From NCBI GenBank assembly GCA_002698965.1, contig PAAT01000074.1, forward strand, positions 1 through 64,000: a stretch of 64,000 nucleotides of DNA, read 5' to 3'. Positions 26,781-34,792 of the stretch are shown here, piece by piece. Origin of the DNA: Rhodopirellula sp. (lineage in GTDB: Bacteria; Planctomycetota; Planctomycetia; Pirellulales; Pirellulaceae). Every line of letters begins with the position of its first letter. Within the stretch, counting starts at the first letter, position 1. Made by a program: the position numbers and the translations under genes. The notes under the pieces are model-generated. The model saw nothing but the letters and a program-made list of their open reading frames with translations, had not been told where the DNA came from and made no database searches.

Positions 26781-27896
26781 ATGGGGCTAGCGATGGAAAC
26801 GGCAGATACAGAATTCCGGGGACAGAGACAGAACTGGGGGGAAGATCTGACTAAGGAATCTGACATGCCTACGCAGTCAGTTGAGAATAGTGGTCTGCAT
26901 GATTTCCTTACCTCAGACAGGATGGAGGAGCGCATTGAACAATTACTGGAGGATCTTTTTCCAACTTATCCGGCATCGAAAGAAAAGGTGGAGACACCAA
27001 TTCTCGCGGGTTACTTTGATCAGTTTGAATTGCTCGAACAGATTGGGCAGGGATCATTTTCTCGTGTCTTCAAAGCCATAGACAAAAAACTAGGCAATCG
27101 TTTAGTTGTTTTGAAATCGGGCAAACTTATCGAACAGGAGTCCTCAGTCGTTGGCCGCTTGAAACATAAACATATCATGCCTGTTTATTCGAGTTGGCAA
27201 GATGAAATGGGGGTTACCACCATTTGTATGCCTTATTTAGGCCGCTATACCCTGAAGGACAAAATGGTGGAACTGCGGCGCAGGTTCTCTCCGTCGAGTC
27301 GGGAGAGAGGGCACAACACGGTATTTCCCGTGAATTGGAAGCAACATCATGACTTTCCTAATCTACTCATGATACTTCAGGAAATCTGCGGAGCATTGGA
27401 CTACGCTCACCGGCAGGAGGTATTACATTTGGATATTAAACCTTCGAATGTTTTGGTCGGTTTTTGCGGCCATGCTTTGTTACTTGATTTCAATCTTGCT
27501 GGTGACTTCTTGATACACAAGTCGCCGACCGGCGGTACGCTTTCATATATGTCTCCTGAGCATTTACGTCGATGTGTCCTTCACGAACCGGTTGCATTGG
27601 ATGTTCGTTCAGATATCTATTCATTTGGTGTACTAATGTTCGAGATGTTTTGTGGTTTTCGGCCATTCGATAGCGCAGGTCCGGCGATGCGAGCACCGTT
27701 TCAGGCGAAACTTATGTTGCAACGGCAAACAAGAGTCAACAGATTGTTTCGTGCTATCGTGCCGGAAATTCCCAGACGATTACGAAAGATCATTCAACAT
27801 TGCCTACAGCCGGATCCCTCAGACAGGTATCTAACCGCTTCAGATTTGTTATTCGACCTCTCCAGGCTTACTCGGCGACCTTGGTTGAAGCTTTAG
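26781..27896 (+). CDS. Atypical Ser/Thr protein kinase with DFN instead of DFG
   Basis: 371 residues, no membrane segment. Residues 1-80 are variable and acidic. The kinase fold starts near 83: Gly loop IGQGSFSRVF (89-97), the VAIK-type lysine K112 in VVLKSG, HLDIKPSN at 216-223 (Arg of HRD replaced by Leu) and DFNLA at 236-240, in which the DFG glycine is Asn. GGTLSYMSPEH stands for APE. The Lys, catalytic Asp and DFG Asp are present, so residual catalysis is possible, but the HRD-Arg and DFG-Gly changes suggest altered regulation or a scaffold role. It converges with the GT39-like gene across 20 bp and no sigma factor is adjacent. Confidence 0.88.
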   Translation: MGLAMETADTEFRGQRQNWGEDLTKESDMPTQSVENSGLHDFLTSDRMEERIEQLLEDLFPTYPASKEKVETPILAGYFDQFELLEQIGQGSFSRVFKAIDKKLGNRLVVLKSGKLIEQESSVVGRLKHKHIMPVYSSWQDEMGVTTICMPYLGRYTLKDKMVELRRRFSPSSRERGHNTVFPVNWKQHHDFPNLLMILQEICGALDYAHRQEVLHLDIKPSNVLVGFCGHALLLDFNLAGDFLIHKSPTGGTLSYMSPEHLRRCVLHEPVALDVRSDIYSFGVLMFEMFCGFRPFDSAGPAMRAPFQAKLMLQRQTRVNRLFRAIVPEIPRRLRKIIQHCLQPDPSDRYLTASDLLFDLSRLTRRPWLKL

Positions 27897-27916
27897 TGTC
27901 TCGTCCGTCGAATAGA

Positions 27917-29758
27917 CTAACGACCATTCTTAATGAAGATCTGAAATCTCCCGCTACCAACGGTTGGCAAGCTTTCTCCCCAGGACTCTAGCCAGGCAAT
28001 GAAATCAGGCGAGTAACCTTCGGAGAATTCAGGTTTTCGATTGTGAACGACTAGCTGGATATTTCGGGCTAGAATCAGTCTTTTGATTTCTGACTCCAAC
28101 TCGGGCTGACCACCAAGCTGGTAAGCGCGAAATAAGTCATAGCATTGAGGTGTTGGGTTTTGACGTCCGGACAGAAAATAGAATTGTGGGCAATCAGGCC
28201 CTGCTAAAATGGCCTCGTTTATTGTGGTTTGCTTCTCGATGATTTGTAGAAAAGAGTTGTATTCCTGTTGTAGTGAACTTTCGATTTTCAATTTGGCTCG
28301 AGTGGTTTGTAGTGACCTGTTGTTCTCGAACCGTTGTGAACTCGTACCGATCACCCGCGGATTCGTATAATTGATACGGGCAACAGCAAAGGCCGCAATG
28401 AGCACCATAAATGTAAGCCAAAGTGGCTTGTCGTATGTGGTAGTACGTCCAATGAGACCGGTAAAGGTAAGTAGGACAAGGGGAGCACAGTAGCAAAAGT
28501 AAATTCCGGAACTGTATGGGTACTGAGTGATCCCTAAACAAGCGGTAACGATCAGTAAAATAACCGTCGGCATATGGAGTTCTCTTTTACGGTGACAGTA
28601 CCATGTCCCGACGGCAATGGTAGGCAGTGAACATTGTATGGCGACGAAAGTAGATTGATAGACCAGAGGAGTAGAAGCTAGTGTACAAAGGCAGGCACCA
28701 CACAAAGCGATCGTGGCTGTCAGGGGCAGCATCATAGACTTGGGAATTTTTGTTTCAAGAATCGTTAGCATCAGAATTGGGATGCTCGTCAGGCACCAAA
28801 CGCCATTGGGTGGGAGGGCTGTCGCATGCTCTAATCTAGCTTTTGGTAGTTCGAATAACCCTTCCATGAGATTGGCGATATTACCTTGGAGGATGTAGGG
28901 CAAGGTAAATATAAATAGTGGTAGGCAAACAGTTGCACTGAAAATAAGGCAATTCCTGACCGTATCTTTTAATTGAAACGTAAATCGTTTACTGCATTCC
29001 AATACGATGGTCATCGCTGCAACTACTGGGACTAAAAAATAAACAGCAGTCGAAAGGCTTAGATGTTTATGGATTAAAATTCCAACCATGAGCGTAAAGA
29101 TACTGGTCAGACATACACTTAATAATGGATATGGATTAGGTGTCGGTTGACGTTCACTTTCAGCCTGCAGATGTTTGGGGGGGCTAATCCAGATGACAAA
29201 CAGTGAAGCTGCCACCAGATAAAGTCCGACGATCTTGAATAGTATTGCTACTCCGCTAAAGAGAGCAGCCAATAGAATATATCTACGTGATGATGTTTCA
29301 TGGAATTTAATTAGCACCCAGACCGTCCAACTCGCGGCCATTAAGATATACCACGACGGTAATGCTGCAAAGTAGTTAGGGAAGCTCCACGCTACGGAGG
29401 TCAAAGTAACCACTCCGGCGACAACAGGACTTACCATGCGTAGGGCAATTAGATACCAGATTATGGAAGTGAGAGTTGCTCCGATCAGTAGTGGTATTCG
29501 AAGCGAAGCCAGGTTGATACCGAATAGCTTAAAGCTGATTGCGTTAACGTAGCTTAGCAGCCCGGTGTATACGTCTTGAAACTCTATATGTGGAGTTTTC
29601 CCTGCCAGTGTAAGTTCAGCAGTATGACCTAACAAACCTTCATCATGGGCGATCCATCCTTCATCATGATGCCATCCCAGATATCCGCTGACGAGTATGC
29701 CAATCATGCATGCGGCTAGGATCTCAGGCTTTCGGGATTGATTTTGTATGGCTGTCAT
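27917..29758 (-). CDS. GT39/ArnT-like integral membrane glycosyltransferase
   Basis: 613 residues with about 12 membrane segments. The first extracytoplasmic loop has an acidic pair of the PMT/ArnT type, HHDEGWIAHDEG (DE at 32-33 and 39-40), followed by a GKTPHIEFQDVYTG segment of the kind that lines the donor site. The C-terminal 150 residues are soluble and extracytoplasmic. The family moves a sugar from a polyprenyl phosphate to lipid, glycan or protein. The GT2 gene upstream in the same strand would make the polyprenyl-phosphate-sugar donor, which supports the call. It is the last gene of the minus-strand cluster. Confidence 0.82.
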   Translation of the reverse strand: MTAIQNQSRKPEILAACMIGILVSGYLGWHHDEGWIAHDEGLLGHTAELTLAGKTPHIEFQDVYTGLLSYVNAISFKLFGINLASLRIPLLIGATLTSIIWYLIALRMVSPVVAGVVTLTSVAWSFPNYFAALPSWYILMAASWTVWVLIKFHETSSRRYILLAALFSGVAILFKIVGLYLVAASLFVIWISPPKHLQAESERQPTPNPYPLLSVCLTSIFTLMVGILIHKHLSLSTAVYFLVPVVAAMTIVLECSKRFTFQLKDTVRNCLIFSATVCLPLFIFTLPYILQGNIANLMEGLFELPKARLEHATALPPNGVWCLTSIPILMLTILETKIPKSMMLPLTATIALCGACLCTLASTPLVYQSTFVAIQCSLPTIAVGTWYCHRKRELHMPTVILLIVTACLGITQYPYSSGIYFCYCAPLVLLTFTGLIGRTTTYDKPLWLTFMVLIAAFAVARINYTNPRVIGTSSQRFENNRSLQTTRAKLKIESSLQQEYNSFLQIIEKQTTINEAILAGPDCPQFYFLSGRQNPTPQCYDLFRAYQLGGQPELESEIKRLILARNIQLVVHNRKPEFSEGYSPDFIAWLESWGESLPTVGSGRFQIFIKNGR

Positions 29759-29767
29759 AGCGGGGTG

Positions 29768-30499
29768 TTATTTTTTGCGGAGACTAACGACTAAGGAACT
29801 TCCGAAAGGTGGGCGTAACGGCGTTAATGTCGCTTGTTCGAAACGGCATAGTGTTTTCAGGATAGCGTTAGACACTTTTCCCGGCAGGCTTGCAGGCTTG
29901 GGGGCTGCCGGTGATAACTTCTCTTTCAGCCGAACCAGTAATTTAGCCGGAAACGTCCAGTGAAACAGATAATGTTGATTCTCGATTTCAAATCCGGCTT
30001 TGCTGGTCTGCTGACGGATCAGGCGTTTTGTATAGCGAGTTATGTGGTGATTGAAGTCATCATGTTTTGTCCACAGTAGATTGAAGGCGGGAACCGTAAG
30101 TAGCATCCGCCCACTTGGATTAAGTAAGTCCCGAGCTTTCTTTAATGCGGTTATAGCGTCAGGGATGTGTTCTAAGACGTCGAGCATTACAATCCAGTCG
30201 AATTGCTGATCTGTTTGGTAAGAATCGTCAAAGCACCCTAAATGAATCCGATCAAAGAAAGGTCCATTGGGGTCGACAATTCGGTCATCGGTTTCGACTC
30301 CACAGACACTTCCGAAGGTTTCGAGCTCCGGAAAAAACAAGCCATCCCCACACCCCACATCCAGAATCTGTCGTGAGTTATTCGAACCGTCTTGTGCCTT
30401 CCAGCGGTTGAGAAGGCTTAGGATGTAGGTTCGTCGGCTTTGCCACCACCAGTGGTGTTGGTAAAGCTGTCGGTATGTGTTGGCGTATTGGGTGTCCAC
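29768..30499 (-). CDS. Class I SAM-dependent methyltransferase
   Basis: 243 residues. The N-terminal YRQLYQHHWWWQSRR segment is typical of the glycan-cluster methyltransferases (usual form 'HWWF..R'). The SAM site is ILDVGCGDGLFF, followed by DWIVMLDVLEHIPD as motif II and GRMLLTVPAF as the post-II strand. The C-terminal part has a basic amphipathic tail with possible membrane association. Its first 27 codons overlap the 3' end of the GT2 gene in another frame. The substrate is probably a lipid- or polyprenyl-linked glycan intermediate, judging from neighbours. Confidence 0.85.
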   Translation of the reverse strand: MDTQYANTYRQLYQHHWWWQSRRTYILSLLNRWKAQDGSNNSRQILDVGCGDGLFFPELETFGSVCGVETDDRIVDPNGPFFDRIHLGCFDDSYQTDQQFDWIVMLDVLEHIPDAITALKKARDLLNPSGRMLLTVPAFNLLWTKHDDFNHHITRYTKRLIRQQTSKAGFEIENQHYLFHWTFPAKLLVRLKEKLSPAAPKPASLPGKVSNAILKTLCRFEQATLTPLRPPFGSSLVVSLRKK

Positions 30500-31464
30500 T
30501 TGGATTGATTTGAAATAACCTGATCAACGATGAAAGACGGGCGTCTTTTGACTTCTTCAAAAACTCGACCGACGTATTCTCCAACAACTCCGAGAAACAT
30601 CAGTTGCACGCCTGCGAAAAATGAAATGGCAACGGTAATGGCAGTAAAACCGGGGGGGATTTCTTTCATGAAATTGGGTAGCTGGTCGGCTGGGGTCAGT
30701 TTTGCATAGACAGCGAAAGCAGCCAGTAGTAATGCGACGAGCACGGAAAGGCTGCCAATGAGGGTAGCTAATCGAAGAGGGATTAGGGAGAACGAGAAAA
30801 TTCCATCGGCAGCCAGTTTAAACAGCTTCCTTAATGTGTACTTTGTTTCACCGGCCTCGCGTTCTTCACGCTCGATCTCGATTCCAATCTGCTTAAACCC
30901 TACCCAACTGCGGATACCTCGTAAGTATCGGTGACGGTCGGCATCGGAAGCCAATAATTGTGCCACGCGTCGGCTGAGGATTGAAAAATCACCACTATCC
31001 AATGGTAGCGGAGTCGACGAAAGTCGTTGGATCATGCGGTAGAACACGTTGTAACATAATCGCTTAATAACGTTTTCTTTGCGATTGACTCGTATCGCAT
31101 AAACAACATCGAACCCCTCATTATATTTCTCAAGCAGTGTTTTGATTTTTTCAGGAGGGTCTTGCAGGTCGCCGTCCATCAAAACAACGGCATCTCCATC
31201 GACATATTCAAGTGCGGCAGCATAGGCAGGTTGTTGGCCGAAGTTCCTGGAAAACGATACAACCACTAAACGGTCATCTTCGGTCACTGCCTTTTTGAGT
31301 ATGGTAAGTGAATCGTCGCTGCTACCGTCGTTAACAAAAATTACTTGATGCGGGCCACCGGGCAATGCATCCAAGGTAGCAGTGACCCGTCGGATCAGTT
31401 CAGGAATCACGTCCTCTTCGTTGTAGACGGGAATAGCAACCGTGATTTTAGGGTGTCTTATCAT
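30418..31464 (-). CDS. GT2 polyprenyl-phosphate glycosyltransferase (GtrB/DPM1-like)
   Basis: 348 residues. The catalytic GT-A domain (about 1-235) has VAIPVYNEE, VIFVNDGSSDDS, SRNFGQQPAYAAAL and the DXD-containing VVLMDGDLQDPPE block; FSILSRR is near 165. Two C-terminal membrane hairpins follow (about 240-275 and 285-320, ending VGEYVGRVFEEVKRRPSF). This layout is that of GtrB-type enzymes that load glucose, mannose or similar sugars onto undecaprenyl or related phosphate. The extra Thr/Pro/Gly-rich tail after the last helix is the part that overlaps the following methyltransferase gene by 82 bp. Confidence 0.9.
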   Translation of the reverse strand: MIRHPKITVAIPVYNEEDVIPELIRRVTATLDALPGGPHQVIFVNDGSSDDSLTILKKAVTEDDRLVVVSFSRNFGQQPAYAAALEYVDGDAVVLMDGDLQDPPEKIKTLLEKYNEGFDVVYAIRVNRKENVIKRLCYNVFYRMIQRLSSTPLPLDSGDFSILSRRVAQLLASDADRHRYLRGIRSWVGFKQIGIEIEREEREAGETKYTLRKLFKLAADGIFSFSLIPLRLATLIGSLSVLVALLLAAFAVYAKLTPADQLPNFMKEIPPGFTAITVAISFFAGVQLMFLGVVGEYVGRVFEEVKRRPSFIVDQVISNQSKWTPNTPTHTDSFTNTTGGGKADEPTS

Positions 31465-31474
31465 GATTTATGAT

Positions 31475-32092
31475 TTAGTGTTTTTGTCCTTTGAAGTAGA
31501 CCATGCTCCAAAACGGGATTCCCCATCGTTGCAGATGAAACGCTTCAAAAATGACCGTCTTAAAGTGTTTTGTGAATATTCTCTTCCAGTGATCCAATGG
31601 CCGGGGATGTTTACCCCGATCGAATTTAGCGAGGATACGTGGTATTCCCGCGGACGCCGGAAGCACAAGATCTAAAATATGAATGTGTCCGTCGTCTGAC
31701 AGTATGTGCTGAAGACGACTCAGGATTTTATCACTGTTGTCATCATCAATATGATGAAGGAACGAATTCAACAGAATAAAGTCAGAGCGTTCGTCCTCGG
31801 AAGGATCATATTCACATACATCCTGAACTCGAAATTCACAAGTTGCTCCATGGGAATCACTGAATTTATCTGTCGCGTTTTTGATATACCGGGGGTTAAT
31901 GTCCAGCCCGAGATACTCTCGTCCTTGGAAAAATCGTGCATTGGTTCCTGGCCCGCAACCAACATCCAGCACACGTTGGATGTTGGAAAAATCAGTATGT
32001 TTAAGCAACGGTTTGAATTTGCGTTGCGCAAACGGAGCCTGCCACAATTGGTAGACTTTAGGGAAGGACAAAATGTCTCGTATTCCACTCAT
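31475..32092 (-). CDS. Class I SAM-dependent methyltransferase
   Basis: 205 residues. The SAM loop is VLDVGCGPGTNARFF, with the acidic residue at YLGLDINPRYI and motif II in FILLNSFLHHIDDD. The C-terminal YFKGQKH is short. It begins the glycosyltransferase cluster, 10 bp upstream of the GT2 gene. The related methyltransferase further downstream suggests two methylation steps, or methylation of two sugar or lipid intermediates. Substrate unknown. HIT and Trm112-like genes lie 114 bp upstream on the same strand. Confidence 0.82.
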   Translation of the reverse strand: MSGIRDILSFPKVYQLWQAPFAQRKFKPLLKHTDFSNIQRVLDVGCGPGTNARFFQGREYLGLDINPRYIKNATDKFSDSHGATCEFRVQDVCEYDPSEDERSDFILLNSFLHHIDDDNSDKILSRLQHILSDDGHIHILDLVLPASAGIPRILAKFDRGKHPRPLDHWKRIFTKHFKTVIFEAFHLQRWGIPFWSMVYFKGQKH

Positions 32093-32206
32093 ACAGGCAG
32101 TATAGCTTTGGTTGTTCCCCGTCTTTCGTATGGAGTCTGGCTGCAGATAAAAACCAGCCTAGTTGGGGACTAGTCGTACCGGATGCACCGGTCATAACGA
32201 ATGAAA

Positions 32207-32578
32207 TCAGCCGTTTTCCTGAGTGGGAGCGGGCCCAGGAGGCCATTGCAGGTTGCACCCGCCCATCAGGTGATAGTGTAAGTGGAAAACAGTTTGACCA
32301 CCATCTTTTCCACAATTGCAAATGACACGGTAGCCGTCTTCGGCGAGTCCCTGCTCACGAGCGATCGTTTGGATCACTATGAACAAGTGTCCGATCAGTG
32401 CTTTATCTTCAGGAGTGATATGTTCAATGGACGCGATCTCTTTTTTCGGGATCACTAGGATGTGAATTGGTGCCTGAGGAGCGACATCGTGAAAGGCTAA
32501 GCACTGATCGTCTTCATAGACAATGCTGGCTGGTATTTCACCATCGATGATCCGTTTGAAAATCGTAGGTTCATTCAT
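32207..32578 (-). CDS. HIT-family (HINT-like) nucleotide hydrolase
   Basis: 123 residues. The histidine triad HxHxHxx reads HLHYHLMGG with H99, H101 and H103 as ligands and nucleophile. The N-terminal FKRIIDGEIPASIVYEDD segment and PIHILVIPK are characteristic of HINT branch proteins. They hydrolyse AMP-linked or phosphoramidate bonds. Start ATG 32578 overlaps the stop of the Trm112-like gene by four bases (ATGA), implying translational coupling. The Pro-rich PPGPAP tail is not conserved. Confidence 0.95.
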   Translation of the reverse strand: MNEPTIFKRIIDGEIPASIVYEDDQCLAFHDVAPQAPIHILVIPKKEIASIEHITPEDKALIGHLFIVIQTIAREQGLAEDGYRVICNCGKDGGQTVFHLHYHLMGGCNLQWPPGPAPTQENG

Positions 32579-32853
32579 CGGGATCCTCCCTCCTGTAGTT
32601 GGGCCAAGGTAATGGCATCATCGGGATTCATATCCGGAATCCCTTGATAAACCGGCATCAGCAGAGAGCGTTCCTGATTGATCAAACCACCATCAATAGG
32701 AGTATCGAGTTCCTCCATGATTCGCGATTGAATTTTCTTTTTGCCTATCTCTTCATTAATGGATTGTATTAATGAGTCTTCTGCTATGCTGAGCACGCTG
32801 GCAGTTACGGGACATCGAAGAATTGAGAGTAGTTGCGGGTCAACCATGATCAT
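32575..32853 (-). CDS. Trm112-family small protein
   Basis: 92 residues. LLSILRCPVT resembles the Trm112/UPF0434 opening motif (LLxIL.CP), and PVYQGIPDM matches the C-terminal signature (P...GIP.M). The usual four zinc cysteines are reduced to one here (C14), so zinc binding is probably lost. Trm112-like proteins activate methyltransferases; in bacteria their role is less clear. The coupling to HIT by a 4-bp overlap is clear. ATG 32853 and ATG 32847 are both possible starts. Confidence 0.78.
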   Translation of the reverse strand: MIMVDPQLLSILRCPVTASVLSIAEDSLIQSINEEIGKKKIQSRIMEELDTPIDGGLINQERSLLMPVYQGIPDMNPDDAITLAQLQEGGSR

Positions 32854-32947
32854 AGCTCGGAATACGTAAGAATGAGTTGGATTCCATTATACCAACGCTA
32901 TCCGCGTTTGTTTGCAGCCATTAATCCCCACACCTACAGCGCATAAA

Positions 32948-32977
32948 AAAGGGACATCCTGGCGAGGATGTCCCTTT
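32948..32977 (-). terminator. Strong bidirectional-looking terminator
   Basis: A perfect 13-bp stem AAAGGGACATCCT/AGGATGTCCCTTT with a 4-nt loop. On the minus strand it ends in a run of six T, fitting a terminator for the small gene that stops at 33046. The plus strand has a weaker T tail. Confidence 0.85.
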
Positions 32978-33045
32978 AGTTTTACGCGGAGAATAATCCG
33001 ATGTGAGAGAGAGAGAAGTAGATTGAATCTCAACGTATTTAAGGC

Positions 33046-33345
33046 TTAGTGGGTCTTCGTAGGTTCCAAAGCTTCGTTTTCTTTTGTTGGGTGTGATGAG
33101 TTAGTTGCCCATTCTTTGGTCAGTTCTTCGAAAACTTCGGGAGTTTCGTAGCGAACATGTTTGCCGTCAGCCATGGGGCCCACAAGTCCTCGTAAAACAG
33201 GAAGTCCGCGGATCGTCAGATCTGTATGACAGTCATCCATTCCGACTTGTTCGAATTCACTTACCAGCGTATCTTCCGATACAAAGTCATTCATTAAAAA
33301 TGAGCCGTCAGAAGCTCGGGATATAACTCGAAAGGTCCGTTTCAT
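33046..33345 (-). CDS. Hypothetical 99-residue protein
   Basis: 99 residues, cytoplasmic, no recognised domain. It reads MKRTFRVISRASDGSF, has a GMDDCHTDLTIRG segment, and a polar Ser/Glu/Thr-rich C-terminus. AGGTGAT lies 6-7 bp upstream of ATG 33345, a good ribosome site, and a strong terminator follows the stop, so it is likely to be a real single-gene transcript. Function unknown. Confidence 0.6.
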   Translation of the reverse strand: MKRTFRVISRASDGSFLMNDFVSEDTLVSEFEQVGMDDCHTDLTIRGLPVLRGLVGPMADGKHVRYETPEVFEELTKEWATNSSHPTKENEALEPTKTH

Positions 33346-33744
33346 TTCATCACCTAACTGGGATAACTTTGGTTCCCACTTTGTTTGTCAGCTTGTTCCA
33401 GGAAGTTCTAATTAGAATCCAAAATCGGTGGAGTAAGTTGACCGAGAGAGTGCCTCTCGCTGATGATGATATCGACGACTTAATTCGAGGAAAAAGAGAA
33501 ATAATGTGGTGCGCGATATCATGGGTTCATTTAGACCATCCCTAACAACGGCCTTTAGCGGTATGAGCGATATAACCGACACTCGAGGTTCCTTTTTGCT
33601 GACAGAAAGTTCCGAATAGTCTGGATATAGGGATGAAGTCTGTGTTGGACAGTGGAGCAGAGTCCGGTTATACAGGTCGTTCGACTTGGTTCCAATCTGC
33701 CATCTTGCCATGAGCGTCTAATAGGCTAAAACAGTAGTACACTA
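33346..33744. other. Gene-poor 399-bp region before tRNA-Ser
   Basis: I see no convincing gene. A minus-strand frame at 33412-33711 (99 residues) has no recognisable domain, is Ser/Arg/Leu-rich and overlaps the tRNA promoter. The region probably holds the promoter of the small hypothetical gene on the minus strand and of the tRNA on the plus strand. Confidence 0.55.
33705..33732 (+). promoter_or_regulatory. Possible tRNA promoter
   Basis: TTGCCA and TAAAAC separated by 16 bp, ending 13 bp before the tRNA 5' end. Each box matches 4-5 of 6 sigma-70 consensus bases. Confidence 0.35.
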
Positions 33745-33827
33745 GGAAGGTATGCGAATTGGTGAGCGACCTGATTCGAAATCAGGGGCCGGGTGACCGG
33801 TTGCGGGTTCGAGTCCCGTGCCTTCCG
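33745..33827 (+). tRNA. tRNA-Ser (anticodon CGA)
   Basis: 83-nt class II tRNA. Acceptor GGAAGGT pairs with GCCTTCC (one T-G pair), discriminator G at 33827. The anticodon arm is CCTGA-TTCGAAA-TCAGG, giving anticodon CGA (codon UCG). The variable arm is CCGG-GTGA-CCGG, as expected for serine. The T arm has GCGGG-TTCGAGT-CCCGT. CCA is not encoded; a T run follows and likely terminates transcription. The D stem is short (GC/GC), normal for serine tRNAs. Confidence 0.95.
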
Positions 33828-33941
33828 CTTTTTTATGCGCATGGCACCTTAATTCGTTGCGTAGCCTGAAAAAAAACCTTACCCTGCAATGAGTAGGTCA
33901 TATGACAGAGGTCCGGGATAACGACTGTAAATGAGAGAATT

Positions 33942-34748
33942 ATGAACGCGAACGATCAACAGGATTCAAACAACCCAGACATGGCGGAGCGTATTAAAGA
34001 TGAAGTTCGAATTTACTTTTATCCCAAGGTTGTCTTTTTGTTGCCGACGTTAGTCTACTGTTTTCTCGCGGCATGCTACTTACAATTTGTCGGAACGGAT
34101 GCTCTTGCCCCGGCAACTCAACAGGCACCTGAGCAAGCTTCTGTGGAAGAAGTAGAAGAGGATATGCCTGTTACTATAGAAGCCAGTTCTCCGCAGATTA
34201 CGGTGACGGTTATCTTTATGTTGGTTTTCATCTTCAACCTTGTAGTGATCGGTTTCGATTTTCCGTCGAACCGGTTTATAGCATTAATTGCCTTCTTGTT
34301 TCTGGGAGTTGCCGTTTTATGGATTCTTAGTAAAGAGAATCCGGAATTGCTGGGTGGTATTGGAGATTTTGTCAGTAGTTTTAAGCCGTCTGCCAATGCC
34401 ACATTCTACTGGATGTTTTCGATTCTGCTGGGCTGTTTGTTCTGCATTATGTTCTTAGCTCGTTCTTTGGATTATTGGGAGATTCGTCCCAACGAAGCAG
34501 TTCATGTGCACGGACTTCCCCGGCATAAGAAACGGTATTCAGCGCATCACATGCGATTTGAAATGGAAGTGAATGATATTTTCGAACACATGTGGCCATT
34601 CAAAGCCGGACGTCTTTATATTCGTCCGACTAACGAAAAACAGCAATATGTTCTCGACAACGTAATGAACGTTCGCAAAGTAAACGATCAGGCCAATCAG
34701 ATTCTCAGCGCGTTACAGGTTCAGGTGCGTGAGGACGCCGAAGTCTAG
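33942..34748 (+). CDS. Hypothetical membrane protein with PH-like C-terminal domain
   Basis: 268 residues with four hydrophobic segments (about 26-47, 82-103, 107-126 and 150-175). An acidic linker (EEVEEDMP) lies between the first two. The C-terminal 90 residues (RPNEAVHVHGLPRHKKRYSAHHMRF ... GRLYIRPT ... YVLDNVMNVRK ... ILSAL) alternate beta strands and end in a helix, which resembles a bacterial PH-like fold by eye. GAGAG precedes ATG 33942. I do not recognise the family; the PH-like label is inference. Confidence 0.6.
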   Translation: MNANDQQDSNNPDMAERIKDEVRIYFYPKVVFLLPTLVYCFLAACYLQFVGTDALAPATQQAPEQASVEEVEEDMPVTIEASSPQITVTVIFMLVFIFNLVVIGFDFPSNRFIALIAFLFLGVAVLWILSKENPELLGGIGDFVSSFKPSANATFYWMFSILLGCLFCIMFLARSLDYWEIRPNEAVHVHGLPRHKKRYSAHHMRFEMEVNDIFEHMWPFKAGRLYIRPTNEKQQYVLDNVMNVRKVNDQANQILSALQVQVREDAEV

Positions 34749-34792
34749 GCGCCCAGGCTGGCTAAACTTTCGATATGTTTGTTGAGATCGTC

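Noticed and set aside
31706..32173. 155-residue plus-strand frame over the first methyltransferase
   Set aside because: Antisense to a convincing methyltransferase; no recognisable domain.
33412..33711. 99-residue minus-strand frame beside tRNA-Ser
   Set aside because: No domain, odd composition, overlaps the tRNA promoter region and lacks a clear ribosome site.
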